34,104 nucleotides of DNA from Nitriliruptoraceae bacterium (lineage in GTDB: Bacteria > Actinomycetota > Nitriliruptoria > Nitriliruptorales > Nitriliruptoraceae), in contig PXDB01000112.1 in NCBI GenBank assembly GCA_003565155.1, forward strand, positions 1 through 34,104, written 5' to 3'. How positions within the stretch are numbered: position 1 is the first letter of the stretch; every line of letters begins with the position of its first letter. The translations under genes and the position numbers were made by a program. The notes under the pieces were generated by a model. It did no database searches, was not told the origin of the DNA, and was given only the letters and a program-made list of their open reading frames with translations. Shown piece after piece: positions 11,615-19,320 of the stretch.

Positions 11615-12888
11615 GTGTCGGCCTCCGGTCCGAGGATGATGGTGATGGTGTCGACCTCCGCGGTCTCCTCGAGCGTCGCCGGGCCGGGGACATCGTCCGC
11701 GACCAGGCGCGCCGCAGGCTCCTGGTCGCTGGGGTAGCGCACGCGCGTGCGATCGGTGGGATCGGCGTTGGTGATGTCGGCGATGGCGTAGCCCCGCTCG
11801 GCGAGCTCGTCCGCCACGCTGCCGGCCAGGCCACCGATGCCGGCGCCGTTGGCGACGATGAGGGCGATGTCGCTGCGGTTGGGTGCTGCCTCGGCTGGCT
11901 GCTCCCGGGTCTCGTCGAGCACGCTGCCGTCGCGGAACCGCGCGAACAGTCGGTCGGCGTCCGGCTGATCAGGGTCCAGGACCCAGGCGCCGCCCGAGGT
12001 GATCCGCGGTGTGCCGGGCACGGTGTAGGTCGCCACGTCACCGGACGCCAAGGCCCGGCTGCTGCGTGCCAGCTGGAACATACTGATCGGACCCAGGGAG
12101 TCGTCCACCTGCACGGCCTGCCCGGCGTCGCCGGACAGCTGCCAGAGCGTCACCGGGTTGAACAGCACCGCCGGCTGGGTCACCTCCCGGGCCAGTGCCT
12201 GGACGAAGGCCTGCTGGCGTTGGATGCGCGCGAGATCATCGTCGATCTTGCGGACCCGCACGTACCCGAGTGCGTCCGCGCCGTCGAGCCGCTGGCACCC
12301 CGCGGGAAGGTCGATGCCCGCGTCGCGGTCGGAGATGGGGTCGTCGAGGCACATCTCCACCCCTCCGACCGCGTCGACGACGTCGCGGAAACCGCCGAAG
12401 GTGACCCGGACGTGGTGGTGGGCGTGGATCCCGGACAGCTGGCGGACCGTGTCCACCAGGCAGCCGGGACCGTCCAGCGACTGGGCCACGTTGATCCGCC
12501 CAACGGAGCCGTCGCAGCGGGTGACCCACAGGTCGCGGGGGAAGGCCAGCATCGCGGCCTCGCCGCCCTGGACGGTGAGCAGGAGGATGCTGTCGGTGCG
12601 CTCGGGTCCGAAGTCGTCGATGCCGGTGGACAGCTCGATCTGTTCCTCGCGGGTGAGGCCCTCACGACTGTCGGAGCCGGTCACCAGCACGTGGAGCGGC
12701 TCGCCACCGGAGGCCAGGCCGTCGACCGGGACGCGGTCGAGCCGCCAGGTCGCCAGCAGCGGCAGGGCGATGGCGGCGGCCAGCAGCAGGATGAGCAGGG
12801 TCAGCAGGATGCGGCCCAGCGGCCCACCGCGCCGGGAGGCCCCCTCGACCTCGGGCCCCCAGCCGTCGTCACCCCTCGATGCGCTCAC
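11611..12888 (-). CDS. LytR-CpsA-Psr (LCP) family envelope transferase with LytR_C domain
   Basis: 425 residues. One N-terminal membrane helix (about 26-48) is followed by the extracytoplasmic LCP domain (about 63-225) with the conserved polyprenyl-phosphate-binding Arg/Asp residues: GSDSREG (Asp73, Arg75), FPRDLWV (Arg118, Asp119) and YVRVRKIDDDLARIQRQQ. A C-terminal LytR_C domain (about 335-425: IALIVANGAGIGGLAGSVAD) closes the protein. LCP enzymes attach secondary polymers (arabinogalactan or teichoic-acid-like) to peptidoglycan. GTG 12888 is chosen because AGGAG lies 5 nt upstream; upstream coding character is absent. It is the first gene of a three-gene overlap operon. Confidence 0.92.
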   Translation of the reverse strand: MSASRGDDGWGPEVEGASRRGGPLGRILLTLLILLLAAAIALPLLATWRLDRVPVDGLASGGEPLHVLVTGSDSREGLTREEQIELSTGIDDFGPERTDSILLLTVQGGEAAMLAFPRDLWVTRCDGSVGRINVAQSLDGPGCLVDTVRQLSGIHAHHHVRVTFGGFRDVVDAVGGVEMCLDDPISDRDAGIDLPAGCQRLDGADALGYVRVRKIDDDLARIQRQQAFVQALAREVTQPAVLFNPVTLWQLSGDAGQAVQVDDSLGPISMFQLARSSRALASGDVATYTVPGTPRITSGGAWVLDPDQPDADRLFARFRDGSVLDETREQPAEAAPNRSDIALIVANGAGIGGLAGSVADELAERGYAIADITNADPTDRTRVRYPSDQEPAARLVADDVPGPATLEETAEVDTITIILGPEADT

Positions 12889-13018
12889 TCTGGCTCCTGG
12901 TCTGCGTCGTTCCTGCGTCGTCGGCGCGCCGGCGTCCAGTGTTCCATCACCGGCCCGCCACGGCAGCAGCGGTGCTGGTCCCGTGGACAGCGGTACGGTC
13001 GGCGGCGGGAGGTGACAG

Positions 13019-14746
13019 ATGCACCGCACACCCGCGACGGGCGAGGCGTTGATCGGCCACGTGCGCCGATCGGTGATCGGCGAGGCGGAGGCGGTGGCGA
13101 CACCCTTCGGTCCGCGTCGGGTCATCTACGCCGACTACACCGCCTCCGGGCGTGGGCTGGCCTTCATCGAGGACCACCTGCGCCAGGTCGTGCTACCGCT
13201 GTACGCCAACACCCACACGGAGACCTCCGGTACCGGCCGCCAGACCACCCGGTTCCGTGAGGACGCCCGCAGCATCATCGCCGACGCGTTCGGGGCTGGT
13301 GACGACCACGTCGTGCTGTTCACGGGCACGGGCTCCACCGGCGCGATCGACAAGCTGATCCGTGCGATGGGCATCCGGCTGCCGGCGGAGCTCGACGAGC
13401 GCTACCGCCTCAGCGACCACATCCCCGCCGACGAGCGCCCCGTGGTGTTCATCGGTCCCTACGAGCACCACTCCAACGAACTGCCGTGGCGTGAGACGAT
13501 CGCGGATGTCGTCCGGATCCCCGAGGACGCGGACGGCCACGTCGACCTCGACGCCCTCGAGACGGCGCTGCTCGCCCACGCCGACCGGCCGCTCAAGATC
13601 GGTGCCTTCTCGGCCGCCTCCAACGTCACCGGGATCCTGACCGACACCCGCGCGGTCTCGGTGCTGCTCCACCGTTACGGGGCGTTGGCGCTGTGGGACT
13701 GTGCCGCGGCAGCGCCCTACGTGGACGTCGCGATGGCGCCGCACCGCCCGGCGCCGGACGGTGACGGGACCGAGGCGCACCTCGACCACAAGGACGCGGT
13801 GTTCGTCTCGCCCCACAAGCTCGTGGGTGGACCGGGCACACCCGGACTGCTGATCGCCCGGCGCGCGCTGTTCTCCAACCGGGTGCCGACGGTGCCGGGT
13901 GGCGGGACCGTCGCCTACGTCAACGCCGACCAGCACCGCTACCTCGATCGGATCGAGGAGCGGGAGGAGGGCGGCACCCCCGACATCCTCGGTGCGATCC
14001 GGGCGGGGTTGGTGTTCCAGTTGAAGCAGGCCGTGGGGGTGGAGACCATCCTCGCCCACGAACGTGCCGCCATCGCCCGGGCGGTCGACGCGTGGTCCGC
14101 GGAGCCCAACATCGAGGTACTGGGCAACCTCGACGCGGAGCGGCTGTCGATCGTCTCCTTCGTGCTCCGTCACCGGGGCAGCTACCTCCACCACGAGTTC
14201 GTCGTGGCCCTGCTCAACGACCTGTTCGGCATCCAGGCCCGCGGCGGGTGCTCCTGCGCGGGGCCCTACGGCCACCGCCTGCTGGGTATCGACCTCGAAC
14301 GCTCCCACGCCTACGAGCGTGCGATCGACCAGGGGTGCGCCGGGGTGAAGCCCGGCTGGGTCCGGATCAACTTCACCTGGTTCCTCACCGATCAGGTGAT
14401 CGAGTTCCTCATCGAGGCGGTGCGCAGCATCGCCCGCGACGGTTGGCGACTGCTGGACGCCTACCGCTTCGACCCGGCCTCGGGGTGCTGGACCCACCGC
14501 GACGGCCGGGTGCCGCCGCCGATGTCGCTGCGGGACGTGCGCTACGACGGCGGCCGGGTCAGCTGGCCGAACCGCCGTCTGCAGGTGCCCGACGGCGCGC
14601 TGGAGGACGTGCTGAAGGAGGGGGAGCGGATCCTTCGGGCCGGCGTCGACGGCGCGACCCCGCCGACGCCGTGCGAGCCCGAGCTACCGCCCGAGGTCGA
14701 GGGGCTGCGCTGGTTCCCGCTCCCCGGGGAGCTGTCCGACCGCTAG
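13019..14746 (+). CDS. Class V aminotransferase (cysteine desulfurase-like PLP enzyme)
   Basis: 575 residues, clearly longer than SufS/NifS (~400). The fold-type I PLP core shows GTGSTGAIDKL (cofactor phosphate region), YEHHSN (His150/151), FSAASNVTG, LWDCAAAAPY (Asp227) and the Schiff-base lysine SPHKLVGGPG (Lys267). A GGCSCAGPYGH segment sits where desulfurases have their mobile Cys. The last ~100 residues (WTHRDGRVPPPMSL onward) are an extension that I do not recognise. GGGAGG sits 6 nt before the ATG. It is divergent from the LCP gene. No SUF or tRNA-thiolation partner is adjacent, so substrate is open: desulfurase, lyase or epimerase. Confidence 0.88.
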   Translation: MHRTPATGEALIGHVRRSVIGEAEAVATPFGPRRVIYADYTASGRGLAFIEDHLRQVVLPLYANTHTETSGTGRQTTRFREDARSIIADAFGAGDDHVVLFTGTGSTGAIDKLIRAMGIRLPAELDERYRLSDHIPADERPVVFIGPYEHHSNELPWRETIADVVRIPEDADGHVDLDALETALLAHADRPLKIGAFSAASNVTGILTDTRAVSVLLHRYGALALWDCAAAAPYVDVAMAPHRPAPDGDGTEAHLDHKDAVFVSPHKLVGGPGTPGLLIARRALFSNRVPTVPGGGTVAYVNADQHRYLDRIEEREEGGTPDILGAIRAGLVFQLKQAVGVETILAHERAAIARAVDAWSAEPNIEVLGNLDAERLSIVSFVLRHRGSYLHHEFVVALLNDLFGIQARGGCSCAGPYGHRLLGIDLERSHAYERAIDQGCAGVKPGWVRINFTWFLTDQVIEFLIEAVRSIARDGWRLLDAYRFDPASGCWTHRDGRVPPPMSLRDVRYDGGRVSWPNRRLQVPDGALEDVLKEGERILRAGVDGATPPTPCEPELPPEVEGLRWFPLPGELSDR

Positions 14747-14786
14747 CCGCCCGCACGACCTGCCGCGCCGGGCGCGCCGGTCGAGC

Positions 14787-14924
14787 GCTCGGCCCCGTGT
14801 CGGCTCGCGCCCGTCGGTCCCGCCTACCGGAAGCTCGGCCCCGTGTCGGCTCGTGCCCGTCGGTCCCGCCTACCGGAAGCTCGGCCCCGTGTCGGCTCGC
14901 GCCCATCGGTCCCGCCTACCGGAA
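14787..14924. repeat. Three 46-bp tandem repeats
   Basis: Units start at 14787, 14833 and 14879 with identical length and only single-base differences (C to T in unit 2, G to A in unit 3). Each begins GCTCGGCCCCGTGTCGG and ends CCGCCTACCGGAA. The unit is not a multiple of three, which argues against coding. There are no spacers, so it is not CRISPR. Confidence 0.92.
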
Positions 14925-15020
14925 GCTGTGGCTGGCCACAGGTTCCGGACGAAGCCGGACCCTGTGACCGGCTCCTGCGTCATGGCCGTGCCAAGAACCG
15001 TGGTCAGGCACAGCTTCCGG
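14919..15020. repeat. 20-bp inverted repeat, long hairpin or bidirectional terminator
   Basis: Arm 14919-14938 (CCGGAAGCTGTGGCTGGCCA) pairs with 15001-15020 at 18 of 20 positions; one mismatch is a G-U wobble in RNA. The loop is 62 nt. The left arm overlaps the end of the third 46-bp repeat, so the two structures are joined. Its position between converging stops suits a bidirectional terminator or a REP-like element. Confidence 0.75.
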
Positions 15021-15061
15021 CACCCGACGGCCGACGAGGAGCCTGAGCGACGCGGAACAGG

Positions 15062-15745
15062 TCAGCGGGTCACCTCGACACCGTCGAGGTGGCTGCTGTC
15101 ACTGAAGCGCTCGAGGCTGAAGATGTGCCGGCCCGCGATCGGGGTGCTGCGCAGCACGGTGATCGATGCGTGGGCGGAGGCGAACCGCTCCCACTCCCAT
15201 GGCTCGGGTTCGAGCCCCAGAAGATGTCCGAGCACCACCGAGTTGGTGCCGGCGTGGGCCACGAACAGCAGTCGGCGGTCGACCACCGACTCGGGCACGG
15301 TCCAGAGCGCCTCGTCATCACGCACCACGCCGTGTTCGGCCAGTTCGTTGGTGAGTCCCAGGGTGACACGTGCGTGGAAGTCGTGGAAGCTCTCGCCGCC
15401 GGGCATGCCCTCCCACCACTGTTCCCGTGACCGGTCGCGTGCGCTGGCCATGGCGCGACCGACCTCCTCGGCGGGGGAACCCTGCCAGGCGGCAGGCATG
15501 TGGATCTCGTGCAGCCACGCCCGCTCGTGCACCACCTCGGCACGGATCCGCTCGAGCACCGGAGCGGCGGTCCGGCGTGCACGGCGGGCGGTACTGACCA
15601 GCACCTCGTCGAAGCGACGGTCAGCGAGGTGGTCGGCCAGCAGGCTCGCCTGCTGCTGTCCGAGAGGGGTCAACCGTGGGTCGACCTGCGCCTCACGCCC
15701 ACGGTTCCACTCGGGCTGGGCGTGGCGAACGAGGATGAGTTCCAT
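15062..15745 (-). CDS. Histidine phosphatase superfamily protein (phosphoglycerate mutase-like)
   Basis: 227 residues. The phosphohistidine motif LVRHAQPEWN (Arg7, His8) is at the start. Arg55, Glu118 (GGESFHDF) and the second His in FVAHAGTNS (His164) complete the active site. This branch acts on small phosphorylated metabolites or proteins; a cofactor-independent or metabolic phosphatase is likelier than glycolytic mutase because the mutase-specific insert is missing. ATG 15745 begins directly at the first beta strand, as usual for the family; the longer upstream frame is unconvincing. No strong ribosome site. Confidence 0.88.
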   Translation of the reverse strand: MELILVRHAQPEWNRGREAQVDPRLTPLGQQQASLLADHLADRRFDEVLVSTARRARRTAAPVLERIRAEVVHERAWLHEIHMPAAWQGSPAEEVGRAMASARDRSREQWWEGMPGGESFHDFHARVTLGLTNELAEHGVVRDDEALWTVPESVVDRRLLFVAHAGTNSVVLGHLLGLEPEPWEWERFASAHASITVLRSTPIAGRHIFSLERFSDSSHLDGVEVTR

Positions 15746-15844
15746 GCGCAGGACGCTACCCGGCGGCGCCGTGGGCGTGGGCACCGGGCGGGACCCGACC
15801 GGCGGGCGCGTCGGGCCGTCGATCGTGGGGGTCGGACGCGGTCG

Positions 15845-16126
15845 TCACTCTGGTGGCGCCGCAGCGTCGTCGTCCGCATCCAGGTCGAGTTCCCGGTTGA
15901 CCGTGTCGGCCAACCACGCGAGCGCCTCCTCGGAGGAGACGACGTCGGCGTCGGCAGCTTGGCGCGCGGCGTCGATCCGGCCCCGGACCCAGCCGAGGTC
16001 GACATCGCCCTCACCGCCGAGCGAGCCGTCGGGTTCGTCGGTGCGTTGGGCCACCTCGTAGGCCTCGATGGCGGCCTCCACGGCTTCGGCGCCGCGGCGG
16101 GTGCGCGGGGTACGTGGTTCGGTCAT
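15845..16126 (-). CDS. Small acidic hypothetical protein
   Basis: 93 residues, not recognised. It is strongly acidic (many D/E, few K), predicted mostly helical, with a basic first dozen residues (TEPRTPRTRR) and an acidic C-terminus (LDLDADDDAAAPPE). An AGGAGG ribosome site lies 5 nt before the ATG. No membrane helix. Directly upstream is the phased CGTGCA array (16144-16256), so the gene may be under unusual regulation. Confidence 0.65.
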   Translation of the reverse strand: MTEPRTPRTRRGAEAVEAAIEAYEVAQRTDEPDGSLGGEGDVDLGWVRGRIDAARQAADADVVSSEEALAWLADTVNRELDLDADDDAAAPPE

Positions 16127-16496
16127 CGCTGCCTCCTGGTCGAGGGGCGTGCAGAAGAACGTGCAGTGGGCGTGCAGGGGCGTGCAGAAGAACGTGCAGT
16201 GGGCGTGCAGGGGCGTCGAGAAGGACGTGCACGGGGGCGTGCAGCAGCACGTGCAGGGGTGCCCGCCGGTCGGTCACCGTACTCGGCCACGGCGATGCAG
16301 CGCACGGCCGTGCGTCGGTGTCGCGCACGCGGCCCTGCGCAACGCGACCGGCGCCATGGAGGTCGCTCGGCGCGTGATCGGGGTCGGGCCCGAGCTCTCG
16401 GTCGAACCCTGGCCTCGCGCGGGAGTTGCGCAGCAGCTGCCGGGACCTCCCCGCGGCGTTGGCCGGGGCGTCCCCGGGGTCCGGGCTGCGTGGACG
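16127..16496. other. 370-bp spacer holding the CGTGCA repeat array
   Basis: The part up to about 16260 is the repeat array. The rest (about 16260-16496) shows no gene with a credible start and ribosome site, only overlapping open frames typical of high GC. A promoter for the small acidic gene (minus strand) should lie here, but I cannot pick one confidently. Confidence 0.5.
16144..16256. repeat. Three 33-bp repeats with helically phased CGTGCA motifs
   Basis: Units start at 16144, 16177 and 16210. The first two are identical and the third is degenerate. CGTGCA occurs at 16148, 16160, 16171, 16181, 16193, 16204, 16226, 16238 and 16250, with a CGTCGA variant at 16214. Spacings are 10-12 bp, averaging about 11, i.e. 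one motif per helical turn. The array lies 18 bp upstream of the small acidic gene's ATG, in its expected leader/promoter region. Confidence 0.9.
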
Positions 16497-16985
16497 TCAG
16501 TCCCCGGACGATGCCCGGCCGAGCCCCCGGGACAGGGAGACGTCAGCGCCGGCAGCCGTCCACGCGGCTTCGAACCGTTGCAGCCGGGCGGGCCGAGGGC
16601 GGATCCACAGCAGGATCGCCACCCCCGCGACCGTCCCGATCAACACGTTCCAGCGGGGTCCGATCAGCGCCGCGAGGATCGTGGTCAGCAGGACGAGGGT
16701 CTCTGCGAGGACCGCCTGCAGGACCATGCGGGTCCGCAGTTCCCCGACGGCCGCCTCGTCGTCAGCCGGCGGGCTGGCGGCGAAGATCCGGTCGATCGCC
16801 AGCACCCCTACACCTGCCGCCACGGCGATCGAGGTGGACAGCAGGAGCGGCAGCGCAGCTGGGATGGTCGGCTCGACGTCCACCACCAGGGTCAGCACGC
16901 CGCCGAGCAGGACGACACCGACCAGGAACGCCAGCCACAGTTGGTGCTGCACGGCGAGGGGTCCACGGTCGGTCGATGGTGGCAC
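16497..16985 (-). CDS. Hypothetical four-TM membrane protein
   Basis: 162 residues. Hydrophobic segments are at about 13-36, 41-64, 90-109 and 110-130, with short charged loops and a C-terminal amphipathic tail. I do not recognise the family. GTG 16983-16985 is chosen because GGAGG lies 7 nt upstream. It is followed upstream on the same strand by the EamA transporter (gap 55 bp), so the two may be cotranscribed. Confidence 0.65.
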   Translation of the reverse strand: MPPSTDRGPLAVQHQLWLAFLVGVVLLGGVLTLVVDVEPTIPAALPLLLSTSIAVAAGVGVLAIDRIFAASPPADDEAAVGELRTRMVLQAVLAETLVLLTTILAALIGPRWNVLIGTVAGVAILLWIRPRPARLQRFEAAWTAAGADVSLSRGLGRASSGD

Positions 16986-17040
16986 GGGCGCGCCTCCGGT
17001 CGGTCTGGGCGGGCCACCCACGGCGGCCTGCCCACCCAGC

Positions 17041-18114
17041 CTACGAGTCCGGCGGGTGGCCCTGGGCGCGGCCCGCGTTGGCTGCCCGACGCGGCGGCGC
17101 GGGCGCCCGTTGCGCCAGCCAGATCCCGACCAGGATCAGCGCACCACCGACCAGGGCGCTCGGGCCGAGGCGCTCGTCCAGGATCACCGCACCCGCGACC
17201 ACCGCGACGATCGGGATCAGGTAGGTCGTCAGGGTCGCGTTGGTGGCACCGACCCGTGCGACCAGGGTGTAGAAGGCCAGGAAGGCGAGACCGGTGCCGA
17301 AGGCGCCGAGTGCGACGACGCTCGCGACGGTCACCCCGGCGAGACCCGGCAGTTGCACGGGGCCCTCAACGATGAGCGCGAACGGCACGGAGAAGGCCGC
17401 GGCCGTGAGGACCTGGCCCGTGGCCAGGGCCAGCGGCGGGGCGTGGCCGGATACCCGGCTCTTGGCGAACACGGCGCCGGTCGCGTAGAGCAGGGTCGCG
17501 AGGACGACGACGGCGACGGCCACCACCCGCCCGGGCTGCTCGATGTCGTCGGCCACGATCACGGCCACACCGCCCAGCGCCAGGAGCAGCCCGAGCAGCC
17601 GCCGTGGGGTGATCCGCTCCAGTCCGACCAGGGAGGCCACCACGAGCGTCGAGGTGGGCACGATCGCCATGAGCAGCCCTGCCAACCCGGAGGGCAGGGT
17701 CTGCTGGGCCCACGCCAGCATGGTCCAGGGCGCGGCGTTGTTCATCAGACCGAGGATCGCCAGCCGCCCCCACAGGCGCGCCCCCCGGGGCAGTGGCGTC
17801 CGGCGCAGGAGCAGGATGCTGAGCACCACGATCCCGCCGACGGTGGTGCGGCCAGCGACGATCCAGACCGGTCCGAGTTCGGCGAGCGCCAACTCCATGA
17901 ACAGGAAGCTCAGCCCCCACATCAGCGAGAGCGCGAGGAGCAGCACCGCTTCCTGCGGCCCGAAGCTGGCGACGGACGGGCCCTGCGGCGACGGTACGGG
18001 AGCGGCGTCCGGCGAGGTCGTTGCGCGAACGCCCGGTACGGGTGCGGTGGATGCGGGCTCGGAGCCGGTGGGCGGAGGCTCGGAACCCGTAGGTTCCGGG
18101 GCGGCGGGAGACAC
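17041..18114 (-). CDS. EamA (DMT superfamily) transporter
   Basis: 357 residues. A Pro/Ser/Glu-rich, likely cytoplasmic N-terminal tail (about 60 residues, EPTGSEP-like repeats) precedes ten hydrophobic helices in two EamA repeats (first about 68-195, second about 207-335). Family landmarks include LMWGLSFLFMELAL, PSGLAGLLMAIVPTSTLV and the late YLIPIVAVVAGAVILDE. EamA proteins export amino acids or other metabolites; the substrate is not predictable. GTG 18114 has a GAGG about 7 nt upstream; the frame is open further but poor in coding features. Confidence 0.85.
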   Translation of the reverse strand: MSPAAPEPTGSEPPPTGSEPASTAPVPGVRATTSPDAAPVPSPQGPSVASFGPQEAVLLLALSLMWGLSFLFMELALAELGPVWIVAGRTTVGGIVVLSILLLRRTPLPRGARLWGRLAILGLMNNAAPWTMLAWAQQTLPSGLAGLLMAIVPTSTLVVASLVGLERITPRRLLGLLLALGGVAVIVADDIEQPGRVVAVAVVVLATLLYATGAVFAKSRVSGHAPPLALATGQVLTAAAFSVPFALIVEGPVQLPGLAGVTVASVVALGAFGTGLAFLAFYTLVARVGATNATLTTYLIPIVAVVAGAVILDERLGPSALVGGALILVGIWLAQRAPAPPRRAANAGRAQGHPPDS

Positions 18115-18217
18115 GGACAGCCTCGAGGTGGACGCATCATCGCGTCGTCGGCGGTGGGCGGTCGCGGACGCTACCGCGTGCTGCTGTGGCGTCGCGGCGG
18201 GGTCCAGATCGCGGCAG

Positions 18218-18244
18218 CGGAACGGGTTACGCTGCAGCGTTCCG
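18218..18244. promoter_or_regulatory. Inverted repeat in the EamA/hydrolase divergent spacer
   Basis: CGGAACG (18218-18224) and CGTTCCG (18238-18244) are exact inverted copies with a 13-bp gap, which contains TACGCT (18228-18233), a possible -10 for the hydrolase gene. No good -35 is visible. It looks like an operator for a dimeric regulator. Confidence 0.35.
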
Positions 18245-18329
18245 GGGTGCGGTCGCGCGAACCGCAGCGCTGCCGCGTCCACCGTGCAGCAACCCCGCAG
18301 CCGCCCCGCACCCTTCGAGGAGGCCGTCG

Positions 18330-19289
18330 GTGTCCGAGGCCGAAGGCAGCCCATCGCCCGATCCTGCCGCCCCCGCATGGTTCCGCGAGGCCGTGGCAAC
18401 CCCTGTGGAGGAGGGACGGGTGGAGGTGTCGGGTGCCGGGATCGCCTGGCTCGCCTGGGGGCGGCGGGCCGATCCGACGCTGGTTCTGGTGCACGGTGGC
18501 GCCGCCCACGCACGATGGTGGACGGCGCTGGCGCCGAGCCTGGCCCGCGACCACCGGGTCGTCGCCCTCGACCTGTCGGGTCACGGTGACAGTGACCACC
18601 GCGAGGTGTACGACGCCGAGCAGTGGTCGGAGGAGATCCTCGCCGTCGCGGCGGCAGCCGGCGGGAGCGGCCGGCCCCTGGTGGTCGGCCACTCCATGGG
18701 TGGGTTCGTGACCATCGTGCTGGCGGCGAACCACGGGCCCCAGCTCGCCGGTGCGGTGGTGCTCGACGCGCCGGTGACCCGCCCCGACCCGGAGTCGGAG
18801 GAGGGTCGTGGCGGGCGGATGTTCCGCGCGCCGAAGACCTACCCGGACCTCGACGCGGCCGTAGCGCACTTCCACCTCGTGCCGCCACAGCCCTGCGAGA
18901 ACGCCTGGCTGTTGGACCACATCGGCCGTGCGAGCCTGCGGCACACCGATGGCGGGTGGACCTGGAAGTTCGACCCCCGCGTCTTCACCGCACGGATCGG
19001 GCCCTCGACTCCGAGCCAGTTCGCACCCCAGCTGGCCCGCGCGGGCTGCCGGATGGCCATCGTGAACGGAGAACGCTCGGCGATCGTGGACGCGGACGTC
19101 CGCGCGCACATGGCCGAGCTGTTGGCCACCGCGCCGGCAGCGCGTGCGGGGGTTCCCGTTCTGGACGTGCCCTTCGCACACCACCACCTGCTGCTCGACC
19201 AGCCGCTGGCGGTGGTTACCGCCATCCGCGGGGTGATCGCCGCCTGGCAGCCGCTGGGTCAGGCTCCCGCCCAGGTCGCCGCCGGTTGA
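18330..19289 (+). CDS. Alpha/beta-fold hydrolase
   Basis: 319 residues. The alpha/beta hydrolase core shows the oxyanion strand VLVHGGAAHARWW, DLSGHGDSD, the nucleophile elbow GHSMGG (Ser122), a cap region and a late His cluster (PFAHHHLLLD, His284-286) for the catalytic base. The substrate is unknown (esterase, epoxide hydrolase or lactonase are all possible). GTG 18330 has GAGGAGG 6 nt upstream, which settles the start. No signal peptide. Confidence 0.88.
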   Translation: MSEAEGSPSPDPAAPAWFREAVATPVEEGRVEVSGAGIAWLAWGRRADPTLVLVHGGAAHARWWTALAPSLARDHRVVALDLSGHGDSDHREVYDAEQWSEEILAVAAAAGGSGRPLVVGHSMGGFVTIVLAANHGPQLAGAVVLDAPVTRPDPESEEGRGGRMFRAPKTYPDLDAAVAHFHLVPPQPCENAWLLDHIGRASLRHTDGGWTWKFDPRVFTARIGPSTPSQFAPQLARAGCRMAIVNGERSAIVDADVRAHMAELLATAPAARAGVPVLDVPFAHHHLLLDQPLAVVTAIRGVIAAWQPLGQAPAQVAAG

Positions 19290-19320
19290 TCACCCCGCGT
19301 CGCCCGGGCCGCGGTCGTGG

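Larger units (their letters stand above)
14747..15061. other. Convergent spacer filled by repeats
   Basis: This 315-bp gap between two converging genes holds no credible gene. It contains three 46-bp tandem repeats and a long inverted repeat, listed separately. Apparent ORFs translate the repeats in several frames. Confidence 0.7.

Noticed and set aside
14787..16256. CRISPR arrays
   Set aside because: Both repeat blocks are head-to-tail without unique spacers, and no cas gene is present.
16011..16328. Coding of the 33-bp repeats as an 11-residue peptide repeat
   Set aside because: The frame is open on both strands in several phases, overlaps the small acidic gene on the same strand and lacks a credible start.
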